31,129 nt of DNA from positions 1-31,129 of the forward strand of contig CAMNHT010000002.1 of assembly GCA_946539625.1 (NCBI GenBank), read 5' to 3'. Below the pieces are notes generated by a model. The model searched no databases, was not told where the DNA came from, and saw nothing but the letters and a program-made list of their open reading frames with translations. The position numbers were made by a program, and so were the translations under genes. Positions within the stretch are counted from its first letter, which is position 1; every line of letters begins with the position of its first letter. The stretch is from an uncultured Clostridia bacterium (GTDB lineage Bacteria; Bacillota_A; Clostridia; Christensenellales; CAG-138). This document shows, in pieces, positions 15,853 to 26,587 of the stretch.

Positions 15853-16998
15853 TTAACCCTTGACCGCGCCGCCCGTGACGCCTTCCACATAGTATCTCTG
15901 CAGGCACATGAACAGGATCACGACCGGGATCGCGACGACCACGCCGCCCGTACAGAACATAGTGTACTTTTCGCTGATCAGCGTTGACGTAGACAGCCAG
16001 TTCTGCAAGCCGACCGCGACGTTCCACGCCTGTGAAGAGTCCGGGTTGGTGATGTACTTCGCGAAAATGAAGTCGCCCCAAGGCGCCATGAACGCCGTCA
16101 ATACCGTATAGATGACGATCGGCTTCGCAAGCGGCAGGATGATGCGGAACAACACCTGCGCTCTGGTCGCGCCGTCGACGCGCGCCGCTTCGTCCAGCGA
16201 TTTCGGGATCGTATCGAAGAAGCCCTTGGATACGTAGTAGCCCATACCGGAGGATGCGCAGTAAACGAGGATCAAGCCCGGTACCGCGTGATCCAATGCA
16301 AGGTTGAGGTCTTTCAATACCTGATACAGAATGATCATGGAGAGCATGCCCGGGAACATGCCGAGGATCAGCATGAACTGCATCATCGGCTTACGCATCT
16401 TGAAACGGAAACGCGAAAGCGTATAGGACATGCACAGCACGATGATCGTCTGTACGACCGCGACGACGACCGCGATGATGAAGGTGTTCAGGTACCATCT
16501 CGGGAACTCCGTCTCCGTGAACAGCTTCACATAATTGTCGAAGCCGAACTTGATCTGCAGACCCTCTTTGCCCGCGATGCTGCCTTCGGGGTTGACGAAC
16601 AGATAGCGCGTCATGCCCGTCGGCTGGATGCGGAAGGACTGTACCACGATGCAGAAGAACGGGACCAGCCAGATAACGCTGATGATGATCAGGATCACAT
16701 AGATGACCGTGTTGCTGATCCTGGACATCGCCTTCATGCCCATGTGCTGCTTCATGCTGTCGGTGTCCTCGACGACCTTACCCGATTTGTAAACGCTGCG
16801 CGCAATGAACAGCGCGAGAACGCCGATCAGAATGCCCAGAACGCCGAGCAGAACGAAGATGAAGTTATCCGTCAGATACTTTTGCGAGAAGGTCCACATC
16901 GGCATAAACCGATTGACAAACAGGAAGACGCCGCCGAGCGTGATCACCGCGCCGACTGCCAGCAGTATGATCGCTGCAAGTGAATGTTTGTTTTTCAT
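15853..16998 (-). CDS. Sugar ABC transporter permease, MalG/GanQ type
   Basis: The 381-residue product ends with the MalG-type permease domain (about 95-381). The EAA loop that docks to the ATPase is at about 268-290 (SLDEAARVDGATRAQVLF). The family is usually about 280 residues; here an N-terminal extension of about 90 residues adds two membrane segments (about 8-27 and 46-67), so the topology is larger. The start overlaps the stop of the MalF-type gene by four bases (ATGA) and uses a GAGGAGG ribosome binding site. With the MalF partner it forms the channel for oligosaccharides such as galacto- or malto-oligosaccharides. Confidence 0.93.
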   Translation of the reverse strand: MKNKHSLAAIILLAVGAVITLGGVFLFVNRFMPMWTFSQKYLTDNFIFVLLGVLGILIGVLALFIARSVYKSGKVVEDTDSMKQHMGMKAMSRISNTVIYVILIIISVIWLVPFFCIVVQSFRIQPTGMTRYLFVNPEGSIAGKEGLQIKFGFDNYVKLFTETEFPRWYLNTFIIAVVVAVVQTIIVLCMSYTLSRFRFKMRKPMMQFMLILGMFPGMLSMIILYQVLKDLNLALDHAVPGLILVYCASSGMGYYVSKGFFDTIPKSLDEAARVDGATRAQVLFRIILPLAKPIVIYTVLTAFMAPWGDFIFAKYITNPDSSQAWNVAVGLQNWLSTSTLISEKYTMFCTGGVVVAIPVVILFMCLQRYYVEGVTGGAVKG

Positions 16999-18533
16999 TG
17001 GAAGTCCTCCTCATTCTTGACCGAGGGCAGCAGTCCGTAAACGATCAGCGAGATCACGGATACCACGATGAACACGAGGATACCGATGACAGACGCCAGA
17101 TAGTACTGCGCGCCGTCCTCGCCGAAGCCCTTCTGCGTGATATTGAACAGCCACGTAATCAGCAAGTCGGTGTCGCCGGGGTTGCCTGCGCCGTTGCTCA
17201 GATTGACGTGCGGTCCGCCGCCGGTCAGCAGATAGATGACGTTGAAGTTGTTCATGTTGCCCGTGAAGCTCGTAAGGAGGTACGGACCGGTGATGAACAG
17301 CATGTAAGGAAGCGTGATCTTAGAAAACTGCTTCCAGCCGCTCGCGCCGTCGATCTTGGCGGATTCGTAAAGGTCCGCCGGAATGTTCATCAAAATACCC
17401 GTTGCGATCAGCATCAGGTACGGGATGCCGATCCAGATATTGATGATGATGACCATGATACGCGCAAGCGTCGGATCGCCCCAGAAATCGACCGCCTGTT
17501 TCAGAACGCCGATATCCAGCAGGAAGCCGTTGAACAGACCGTTCAGCGTAAACATCTTGCTGACGTACAACAGAGAAATGAACTGCGGGATCGCGATGGT
17601 CATGATCAGGATGGTTCTCCAGACCTTCTTTAAGTGGATGCCCTTCTTGTTGATCATCATCGCGACGCCGATGCCCAGGAAGTAGTTTGTAAACGTTGCA
17701 AAGAATGCCCAGATCAGCGTCCACAGAAGGATCTCGCCGAACGTCGCCGAGTAGTTGACGCCGCCGACGTCCCAGGAGAATAGGGTCTTGAAGTTCTGCA
17801 GTCCGACCCAATGGAACAGATTGGTGTAATAACCGTCGTTGTTGGAGCTGTAGTTGGTGAACGCGACCAGAATCATGAACACGATCGGCATGACCGTGAA
17901 CAGAAGAATGCCCGTCGTGGGAAGCGCCAGCAGTGTCTTATAGAACTGATCGTCCACCATGGAACGCAGGTCGTCCTTGCCGCTCTTGAGCTTCTTTCCG
18001 CTCCTTAAGATCTGCTCGGCAAGCTTGTTCTGCTTGACGTTCGCACGCCATGTGTAGATGAACGCGATGATGAAGAAGATCGTCAAAACGCCGTACAGCA
18101 GAATCTTGAAGGAGTTGTCCCCGTAAACGACGCTGTATGCGTCCAGCACCTCGTTGTAAACTTCATGCTTTCCGACCGTACCGAGCGTACCGAGCTGAGA
18201 AAGGTACTTCCCGCCCATCAGGATCATGTAGCCGATAAAGACCACTTCCATCAGCAGGAACAAAAGTCCTCTCAGAATCTGTCCGCGTGCAAGGTTGCCG
18301 AAGCCCATAACCAGAAAAGAGATCTTCGTTTTCCAGTCGCCGTTTACAAAGGTCGTCCAGATGTCCTTGACCTCGTTCGCAACGGCAAGACCGATCTTCT
18401 TGAAGAACTGACCGATCTTCAGGAATCCTTTTCCGATCGTTTTCGGTATGGAAGTAAAGAAGCTGCGGAGGCGATAGACGAATTTCTGCCACTTTGACAG
18501 CTTCAGATATTCCAATTCGTCATTCAGTTTCAT
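16995..18533 (-). CDS. Sugar ABC transporter permease, MalF/GanP type
   Basis: The 512-residue product has a typical permease domain in its second half, with the EAA loop at about 389-410 (YESAKIDGASGWKQFSKITL). The first 200 residues are an extension with a basic amphipathic start (about 10-50), two or three membrane segments (about 85-107, 144-161) and a soluble loop. Long N-termini are known in MalF/GanP relatives, but this one is at the large end. It is followed by the MalG-type gene (4-base overlap) and preceded by a terminator hairpin after the sugar-binding protein gene, which would lower permease levels relative to the binding protein. Confidence 0.93.
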   Translation of the reverse strand: MKLNDELEYLKLSKWQKFVYRLRSFFTSIPKTIGKGFLKIGQFFKKIGLAVANEVKDIWTTFVNGDWKTKISFLVMGFGNLARGQILRGLLFLLMEVVFIGYMILMGGKYLSQLGTLGTVGKHEVYNEVLDAYSVVYGDNSFKILLYGVLTIFFIIAFIYTWRANVKQNKLAEQILRSGKKLKSGKDDLRSMVDDQFYKTLLALPTTGILLFTVMPIVFMILVAFTNYSSNNDGYYTNLFHWVGLQNFKTLFSWDVGGVNYSATFGEILLWTLIWAFFATFTNYFLGIGVAMMINKKGIHLKKVWRTILIMTIAIPQFISLLYVSKMFTLNGLFNGFLLDIGVLKQAVDFWGDPTLARIMVIIINIWIGIPYLMLIATGILMNIPADLYESAKIDGASGWKQFSKITLPYMLFITGPYLLTSFTGNMNNFNVIYLLTGGGPHVNLSNGAGNPGDTDLLITWLFNITQKGFGEDGAQYYLASVIGILVFIVVSVISLIVYGLLPSVKNEEDFQ

Positions 18534-18559
18534 AAGAAACCCCCTTTAATCTAATCCTT

Positions 18560-18596
18560 AAAAAAGCAGCCGGAGTCAATTTACATAGACTCCGGC
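18560..18596 (-). terminator. Intra-operon terminator/attenuator hairpin
   Basis: GCCGGAGTC (18569-18577) pairs with GACTCCGGC (18588-18596); on the minus strand six T follow (18565-18560). It lies between the binding protein and permease genes, where a partial terminator commonly keeps binding protein mRNA in excess. No separate promoter for the permeases is obvious in the 115-base gap. Confidence 0.85.
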
Positions 18597-18648
18597 CGGA
18601 TTCAGTTTACAGTTCAGCCAAAGTCATTCGGTTGAATACTCTGGTTTC

Positions 18649-20241
18649 TTAGTTTGCCTCAACCAGCGTGATCATGCCGGTCGCTTCTTCAAAGTGGATC
18701 TTGTAGGTGCCGTCTGCTTCGACAACGCAGTTGTCGCCGCCCGCGACGCCGTCCTTACCGTAGTTGACGTCCCAGCTTGCGCCCTGGCGGACTTTGAATT
18801 CTTCGCCCGCGTGGAGCTCCATTGCTTCGGTCTCAAAGATACCCGGTTCGACTTCGGTCATCGGGAAGTCGGTATCCCACATCGTGCCGCCGATCGCACC
18901 GATCGCGCTCCATGCGGTCTTCTCTTCTTCGGTCATGTTGAAGAGAGCGGTGATCTTTGCATAGTAGTTGTCGAGTGCCGCCTGGAGGCCTGCCTCATCG
19001 GTTGCCGCCTTGACGTCATCGCCGATAACCTTCGCGATATCCCACCATGCGCCGTGGATCTGGCCCTGCGGGATGGAATATTCGTTCTGCTTGAGCAGCG
19101 CCGCGAGGCCCGGGTTGGACTGGACCGCTTCGGAGTTCTGCGCATTCAGGTTGGACGGACCCCAGCTGAGCTCATTGAAGCGCTCCATCTGGCGATCTTC
19201 GTCGGTGAGGTACTGCGCGAGTCTGTGCAGTGCAGCAGCGCGGACAGCGTCCGTCTGCGGCTTGACGCCCATCAGCTTGCAGCCGTTGAAGGAACCGAGG
19301 TGATACTCCTTGCCGTCCACTTCGAAGGAGGGCAGGTCCGTAACGCCCATATGGTCGCCGAGCAGCTTCTGAATTGCGTCATAGTTCCAGGTACCGGTGA
19401 CAACGATCGCAGCGTCGCTCGCGAATTCGTCGCCGGAGGAGGAAGAAACGTGGCACTTGGAATCAACCAGCTTCTTGAGGCCCTTGACAGCGATCAGACC
19501 CTCGGGGCTGTTGAACGTATCCTTCACGGAGATGAAGGAGCCGTCGTCGCCGGTGGTCCACTCAGATACGCAGCCGGTTGCGAAGAACCAGGACGCAATG
19601 TACCACGCAGAGGTGTTCGTCTCGAACGCGAAGAACTTGTTCGCCGCTTCGCAGTCCGCGATCAGCTTTTCAAGAGAATCGACGTCTTCCTCGGGGATGA
19701 CGGACTTATCATAGTACATGAAGTAGCCGTTGTCCGAGGTCAGCGGGTACGCATACATCGTGTCGCCGGAAGTTGCCGCAGCAACAACGCCTGCATCGTT
19801 CGCAGCACGGACGGTCTCGGTCGCCTTGGTGCCGAGCTTATCCAGAGCGCCGCCCTGTACGAGGCGAGCAAACTGGTCCTGCGCAAAGCAGTAGATGTCT
19901 GCGCCGGTGGAGATGTCAGCGAGCATCTGGTCCGCGCTCGTCGCTTCGGAAACACCGTTGACGTTTGCGACAAACTTGATGCCGTCACTGTTCGTGTTGT
20001 TGTAGTTCTCGATCTGCGTCTTGGTCAGATCGACAGCCGCTTCGCCGACCCATACGTTGATCTCGTACGTGCCTGCGAGCTCGCTCGTGCCCGCGGGCTG
20101 TTCGCCGCCCTGCTGCGCGGGCTCATTGCCCTGCTGCGCAGGTTCATTGCCCTGCTGTGCCGGTTCCTGCGTCTGCGTCTTGCAAGCGACCAGAGCAAGC
20201 ACCATTACGAGTGCGAGCAGAATTGCCAATGTTCTTTTCAT
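18649..20241 (-). CDS. Sugar ABC transporter substrate-binding lipoprotein (MalE/GanO-like) with extra C-terminal module
   Basis: The 530-residue product starts with a lipoprotein signal (MKRTLAILLALVMVLALVAC, lipidated Cys20). A linker with three EPAQQG(N/G) repeats follows, then a MalE-type solute-binding domain (about 60-440). The last roughly 85 residues (from about 445: IGAIGGTMWDTDFPMTEV to the end) are an additional beta-strand-rich module resembling SusE/SusF- or starch-binding-type domains, with aromatic residues suitable for carbohydrate contact; this extra part is unusual for binding proteins. It captures oligosaccharides outside the membrane for the permeases downstream. The start at 20241 has GGAGGG 5-10 bases upstream; a longer frame begins within the leader and lacks a signal peptide. 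Galacto- versus malto-oligosaccharide specificity is open. Confidence 0.9.
   Translation of the reverse strand: MKRTLAILLALVMVLALVACKTQTQEPAQQGNEPAQQGNEPAQQGGEQPAGTSELAGTYEINVWVGEAAVDLTKTQIENYNNTNSDGIKFVANVNGVSEATSADQMLADISTGADIYCFAQDQFARLVQGGALDKLGTKATETVRAANDAGVVAAATSGDTMYAYPLTSDNGYFMYYDKSVIPEEDVDSLEKLIADCEAANKFFAFETNTSAWYIASWFFATGCVSEWTTGDDGSFISVKDTFNSPEGLIAVKGLKKLVDSKCHVSSSSGDEFASDAAIVVTGTWNYDAIQKLLGDHMGVTDLPSFEVDGKEYHLGSFNGCKLMGVKPQTDAVRAAALHRLAQYLTDEDRQMERFNELSWGPSNLNAQNSEAVQSNPGLAALLKQNEYSIPQGQIHGAWWDIAKVIGDDVKAATDEAGLQAALDNYYAKITALFNMTEEEKTAWSAIGAIGGTMWDTDFPMTEVEPGIFETEAMELHAGEEFKVRQGASWDVNYGKDGVAGGDNCVVEADGTYKIHFEEATGMITLVEAN
20107..20169. repeat. Three tandem 21-bp repeats in the lipoprotein linker
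   Basis: Units 20107-20127, 20128-20148 and 20149-20169 encode successive EPAQQGN-like heptapeptides in the spacer after the lipidated cysteine. Such repeats can change number by slippage and thereby alter the length of the stalk. Confidence 0.85.
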
Positions 20242-20356
20242 AGTTTCCCTCCTATTATTTTTGATACTCGCTTCCGAATACCGGAATGAAAAGAATCCCA
20301 TCCGGAACCGCCGGAACGCATTCGGATACGCCCCCACAATCCCATGATGTACCTAT

Positions 20357-20385
20357 AATATACTCACTTTTGTGCCCGTTGTCAA
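20357..20385 (-). promoter_or_regulatory. SigA-type promoter of the sugar transporter operon
   Basis: On the minus strand TTGACA (20385-20380), a 17-base spacer and TATATT (20362-20357) are near consensus. The leader to the start codon is about 110 bases and contains small hairpins such as TTCCGGTATTCGGAA, but no T-run terminator. Confidence 0.85.
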
Positions 20386-20425
20386 CCGATTTTCATCAAA
20401 AGAAGTCGGGTTGTACAAACATTTT

Positions 20426-22947
<2,522 letters not shown>

Positions 22948-22955
<8 letters not shown>

Positions 22956-23439
22956 CGACGTTCACCTCGAATGCGACGATGAAATCGTACACCGTCTCCA
23001 CCGTGCCGGAAAACGCGTCCGGAAGCTTGTCCGCAAGCGCTTCGTTGACCGAAAGCATCCGTTCGTGCCCGTCCTCGGTCATGCGGATCTTCCGCATCGT
23101 GACGCCGTTCCGGACGCGCCGCACGTCGCCGGTCTTTTCAAACCGCCCGCTTTGTGCAACACGCGGCTCCTCAAGCATCAGTCTCAAATGCCGCTGCTCG
23201 GCGTTTGCCTCGCTGAACGCGCCGTGCAGAAGCGTGATGACGGTCCACCCCGAAAGGATCGACGTTCCGACCGTCAGAGGCAGCATGGTCCGCAGGTTCC
23301 GCCGCGTTGCGAACACGCAGAACAGGACGCAGGCGGAAAGTCCCAACACGCCGATGATCAGCATGACGATCAGCGCGCGCTTCCGTTTTCCGTTTGCCGG
23401 GATCAGCATATCCCAATGATATAATTCCGTTCGTTCCAT
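22948..23439 (-). CDS. Hypothetical two-pass membrane protein
   Basis: The 163-residue product has two membrane segments (about 24-45, ALIVMLIIGVLGLSACVLF, and 56-72). A soluble cytoplasmic C-terminal half follows with an RRVRNGVTMRKIRMTEDGHE stretch. No characterised domain is recognised. It is first of a three-gene run with the next membrane protein (8-base overlap) and the GH53 galactanase, so it belongs to the galactan locus. The start at 23439 has no convincing ribosome binding site; a -10-like TATACT at 23454-23449 would put the transcript start about 4 bases before the ATG, suggesting a near-leaderless mRNA. A longer frame exists upstream but crosses the divergent promoter region. Confidence 0.7.
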
Positions 23440-23485
23440 ATCAAAGACAGTATACCACGTTTCTCGGCACAAAGAAAGAGCATCC

Positions 23486-23514
23486 TTGACAAACGCATGA
23501 AAAAAATATACGAT
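23486..23514 (+). promoter_or_regulatory. SigA-type promoter of the GH13 amylase gene
   Basis: TTGACA (23486-23491), a 17-base spacer and TACGAT (23509-23514) precede the AAAGGAG ribosome binding site at 23530-23536. It lies in the 106-base divergent region shared with the galactanase-side operon. Confidence 0.75.
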
Positions 23515-23545
23515 TATAAAAAAGAATGCAAAGGAGCTGACATCT

Positions 23546-25231
23546 TTGAAGGTCATTCTGAAATCCGCTTTTGCACTGATGCTTGCGGCAGCGCTGCTTC
23601 TCGCTCTCGGCTGTAAACAAGCACCCGCACCGGAACCGGAACCCGCTGCCGATACGCCCGCGCCTGTCGAAACCGAAGCGCCGCAGGAGACCGAAGCCCC
23701 GCCCGCCGAAGAGATCGCGGTCACCGACGCGAAACTTCTCGGCGCATCCTCCGCGCCGGACAATGCCCGCGTATTCTATGAGATCTTTGTGGGCTCGTTC
23801 TCAGACTCGAACGGCGACGGGATCGGAGATCTTCGGGGCATTATCAACCGCATGGATTATCTGAACGACGGCGATCCGAATTCCGGCAAATCGCTCGGTA
23901 TCGAAGGCATCTGGCTGACGCCGGTCTATGCTTCGCCTTCCTATCATAAATATGACGTTGCGGATTACTACGCGATCGACGAAGAATTCGGTACGCAGGC
24001 GGACCTCGACGATCTGATCGCGGCCTGCCACGCACGCGGCGTCAAGCTGATCCTCGACCTGCCGATCAATCACACGGCACGGATCAACGAGTGGTTCAAG
24101 AACTTCACGCGCGCGCACCGTGACGACGACCCGACCAATCCGTATTACGACTGGTACAGCTACTACACGCAGGGCGAGTCCGCACCGGCGGGACGCACGT
24201 TCTCCGCGCTGTCCGGAACGAACATCTACTATGAATGCAACTTTGACGGCGGCATGCCGGAGCTGAACTTCGACAATCCCGCCGTGCGCGAGGAGGTATT
24301 GAAGATCGCTCGCTGCTATCTCGACCGCGGGATCGACGGTTTCCGCTTTGACGCGGCGAAATACGTGTACTTCGGCGATCACGACGCCAGCGTCGCGTTC
24401 TGGGAGGAATACCTCGGAACCCTTCGCGCCGATTATCCCGACATGTATACGGTCGCGGAGGTCTGGGACGGCGACGGCATCACGGACCGCTACTACCCCG
24501 CCACGAACTGCTTCAACTTCACCGTCTCGCAGGCGGAGGGGCTGATCGCCAACGCAGCCAAGAAAGGCGACGCCGGCAAGTACGCAAAATACGTGGAGAA
24601 CTACCTTGCCTCGATCGCGGACACGAACCCGGACGCGATGTATGTGCCGTTCATCGCAAACCACGACACGGACCGCGCGGCGGGTTACCTGCCGACGCTG
24701 AACGGCTTTGCGCAGATGGCGGCAAACCTTTATATCCTCGGCCCCGGTTCGCCGTTCATCTACTACGGTGAGGAGATCGGTCTCAGAGGCTCGCGCGGCG
24801 GCGCCAACACCGACGCGAACCGCCGTCTTGCCATGCTCTGGGGCGACGGCGATACCGTCAAGGATCCGACCGGAACGACGTACAGCGCTTCGAATCAGAT
24901 CCAGGACGGCGTGAACAGGCAGATTGCCGATGAAAACTCGCTCTATACCTATTATAAAAAGCTGATCATGATCCGCAGGGCGAACCCCGCGATCGCGCGC
25001 GGGGACTACCGTGCCGTTTCGGTCGGCGGCACGACGGTCGGCGGCTTCATCTCGACCTACGAGGGCAAGACCGTGCTCGTGCTGCACAATCCGAGCGGCT
25101 CCAAGCAGACGATCGACGTCAAAGCGTTCGGTGATTTCACTGAGCTTCTCGCATACATCGGCGTCGAAGACGCTGCGCTTTCCGGAACGACCCTGACCAT
25201 AGGCGCACAGACAAGCGCCGTGCTCGGATAA
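23546..25231 (+). CDS. Alpha-amylase family glycoside hydrolase (GH13), cell-surface lipoprotein
   Basis: The 561-residue product has a lipoprotein signal (LLLALGC, Cys23). A Pro/Glu/Thr-rich stalk follows (about 26-56), then a complete GH13 barrel beginning VFYEIFVGSFSDSNGDGIGD. Conserved regions are I DLPINH (171-176), II GFRFDAAKY with nucleophile Asp269, III VAEVW with acid/base Glu305, and IV FIANHD with Asp374. A beta-sandwich domain C closes the protein. It would hydrolyse alpha-1,4-glucans at the surface, making malto-oligosaccharides; a neopullulanase- or glucosidase-like specificity is possible. The start is a TTG at 23546, placed 9 bases after an AAAGGAG site and at the start of the signal peptide. 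It is divergent from the galactanase genes and followed by a strong terminator. Confidence 0.93.
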   Translation: MKVILKSAFALMLAAALLLALGCKQAPAPEPEPAADTPAPVETEAPQETEAPPAEEIAVTDAKLLGASSAPDNARVFYEIFVGSFSDSNGDGIGDLRGIINRMDYLNDGDPNSGKSLGIEGIWLTPVYASPSYHKYDVADYYAIDEEFGTQADLDDLIAACHARGVKLILDLPINHTARINEWFKNFTRAHRDDDPTNPYYDWYSYYTQGESAPAGRTFSALSGTNIYYECNFDGGMPELNFDNPAVREEVLKIARCYLDRGIDGFRFDAAKYVYFGDHDASVAFWEEYLGTLRADYPDMYTVAEVWDGDGITDRYYPATNCFNFTVSQAEGLIANAAKKGDAGKYAKYVENYLASIADTNPDAMYVPFIANHDTDRAAGYLPTLNGFAQMAANLYILGPGSPFIYYGEEIGLRGSRGGANTDANRRLAMLWGDGDTVKDPTGTTYSASNQIQDGVNRQIADENSLYTYYKKLIMIRRANPAIARGDYRAVSVGGTTVGGFISTYEGKTVLVLHNPSGSKQTIDVKAFGDFTELLAYIGVEDAALSGTTLTIGAQTSAVLG

Positions 25232-25246
25232 GCTCTTATAACACAC

Positions 25247-25283
25247 ACGAACCGTCCCGAAAACCGGGACGGTTCGTTCTTTT
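25247..25283 (+). terminator. Rho-independent terminator after the GH13 gene
   Basis: ACGAACCGTCCCG (25247-25259) pairs perfectly with CGGGACGGTTCGT (25265-25277) around AAAAC, followed by TCTTTT. Confidence 0.93.
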
Positions 25284-25344
25284 CGCGCGGCATTGGGGAG
25301 AGGATTTACCTGCGCGAAACCGGTATATCTTTTGAAACAGGGCT

Positions 25345-25389
25345 GTGCGCCGCCCGCCCGGGAACAAGTGAAAGGAACGGGCGGCGCAC
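25345..25389. other. GC-rich 12-bp inverted repeat (hairpin) between convergent genes
   Basis: GTGCGCCGCCCG (25345-25356) is the exact complement of CGGGCGGCGCAC (25378-25389) with a 21-base loop. It sits just after the stop of the minus-strand NAGPA-domain gene (25405). It lacks a T run on either side, so it may protect the mRNA 3' end or terminate weakly. Confidence 0.6.
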
Positions 25390-25404
25390 CCTTCGGGAGG
25401 GACG

Positions 25405-26397
25405 CTAGGGTTCGGGGAGAAGGTAGATGATATCGCTGATGACGCGGGATTCGTTGCGGCTTTTGCTGATGATCCCGCCGTTCCAGTACATCTGCGCGGA
25501 ATCGCCGCCGTCGAGGTTATACGCCGCCTTGCAGCCGAGATCCTCCATGAGCCGGCTCAGAGCGGAAAGCCGCATGCCCTCCGACCAGTCGTGATCCCTG
25601 CCGTCGACGATCACAAAGCAGTAGTGTCCCGGTTCGTAATAGCCGATCGCGGCGCGCGGATTGTGGCCGGAAAGCGCGTGCGTGATCTCCATGGCATGCC
25701 CGTTCTCGTCGAGCAATGCGGGACCGAAGCCCCAGACCTGCCAGGGATCGGCGTCGATGATCTCCTGCGCCGTGAACGTGCCCCACGCCTTTGTCTCCAT
25801 GCGCCCGTCGCGATACAAAACGCAGAGGTCGGTGTTTTCGATCGGCGTATCGCGGTACAGCACGCCGTTTCGGATCACAAAGCTGTTCTTTACGCGCGTG
25901 TACGTATCGCCGTCGATCGCGATCAGCGCGCCGACGCTCTTTGCGATGTCCTTTACCGGACCTTCATACCGCATGCCGAAATCGCCTCCCGCGGCGGCGG
26001 TGCGGATCGAGGTCACATCCCGCACATAAATGTCGGCGACATGATAGCTTGCGATCTTCGCATAGGTATCCCTGACCGTACAGGTCTTCACCGTCACATT
26101 CATTGCGCTGCTTTGATAGCTGCGCTCACCGAAAACGGGCTCGTCCGGGAATTTGTCGGAAAACGGCTTTGCCGTCGGCACGGGCATCTGTTTCGGCGCA
26201 GGCGTTATGCCCGCAGATACAAGCGTAACCGTCTCCTCCGTCGCCGTTGCGTCCGGGATCATCGTCGGAACCGGCACGTCCGTGAACTCTGCGGAAGGTT
26301 TACGGAAGGTCTGCACCGCGCTGCCGGACGGATCCCGGGCCGGCTGGCGACATGCGACAAGCAGCAGCGCCGCAAGAAGGATCGCCGCACGTTTCAT
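25405..26397 (-). CDS. Phosphodiester glycosidase (NAGPA-domain) family lipoprotein
   Basis: The 330-residue product starts with a lipoprotein signal (ILLAALLLVAC, Cys16) and a Pro/Thr-rich stalk (to about 95). The C-terminal domain (about 100-330) matches the NAGPA/phosphodiester glycosidase family. Telling stretches are ALIAIDGDTY, FGPALLDENG, NPRAAIGYYEPGHY and the diagnostic YNLDGGDSAQMYWNG near the end. Family members include the mammalian uncovering enzyme and bacterial proteins of polysaccharide metabolism; bacterial substrates are mostly unknown. It acts outside the membrane, perhaps on phosphodiester-linked wall or capsular glycans (inference). It is a single gene, divergent from the small winged-helix gene across a 190-base region. 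An AAAGGGATG-type ribosome binding site precedes the ATG. Confidence 0.9.
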   Translation of the reverse strand: MKRAAILLAALLLVACRQPARDPSGSAVQTFRKPSAEFTDVPVPTMIPDATATEETVTLVSAGITPAPKQMPVPTAKPFSDKFPDEPVFGERSYQSSAMNVTVKTCTVRDTYAKIASYHVADIYVRDVTSIRTAAAGGDFGMRYEGPVKDIAKSVGALIAIDGDTYTRVKNSFVIRNGVLYRDTPIENTDLCVLYRDGRMETKAWGTFTAQEIIDADPWQVWGFGPALLDENGHAMEITHALSGHNPRAAIGYYEPGHYCFVIVDGRDHDWSEGMRLSALSRLMEDLGCKAAYNLDGGDSAQMYWNGGIISKSRNESRVISDIIYLLPEP

Positions 26398-26484
26398 ATA
26401 GTTCCCATCCCTTTCTCTCCGTCTCCATGATACACTTGAAATTCGTCCAAAACGTCACAGAAATGTCATATAGTTGTAACCGAG

Positions 26485-26513
26485 TTGTAAAAAGAGCGCT
26501 TCCTGTCGATAAA
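26485..26513 (+). promoter_or_regulatory. Candidate promoter of the small winged-helix regulator
   Basis: TTGTAA (26485-26490), a 17-base spacer and GATAAA (26508-26513) form a moderate match. The -35 is the second of two AGTTGTAA direct repeats (26473-26480 and 26483-26490). The 26398-26587 region otherwise holds only the palindrome described separately. Confidence 0.45.
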
Positions 26514-26523
26514 TGTTGTCCTT

Positions 26524-26537
26524 TCCGTTTAAACGGA
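26524..26537. promoter_or_regulatory. Operator-like perfect palindrome TCCGTTTAAACGGA
   Basis: This 14-bp perfect palindrome begins about 11 bases downstream of the candidate -10, covering the expected transcript start, which is an ideal place for a repressor. The adjacent gene encodes a small DNA-binding protein, so autoregulation is the simplest reading (inference). Confidence 0.5.
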
Positions 26538-26587
26538 CAGCTTGTGAATTAGACTGAACCCGCAAAGCCGGAAAGGAGGAACCCGAC

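Noticed and set aside
18694..20289. Plus-strand frame of 531 codons opposite the sugar-binding protein
   Set aside because: Antisense shadow; no ribosome binding site and no recognisable domain, whereas the minus strand has a signal peptide and solute-binding fold.
20242..20350. Possible riboswitch in the 110-base leader of the transporter operon
   Set aside because: Only small hairpins, no T-run terminator and no recognised aptamer core.
20380..20402. Possible cre-like site (TGAAAATCGGTTGACA) at the transporter promoter
   Set aside because: It does not fit the cre consensus without inserting bases; the resemblance arises from the -35 hexamer.
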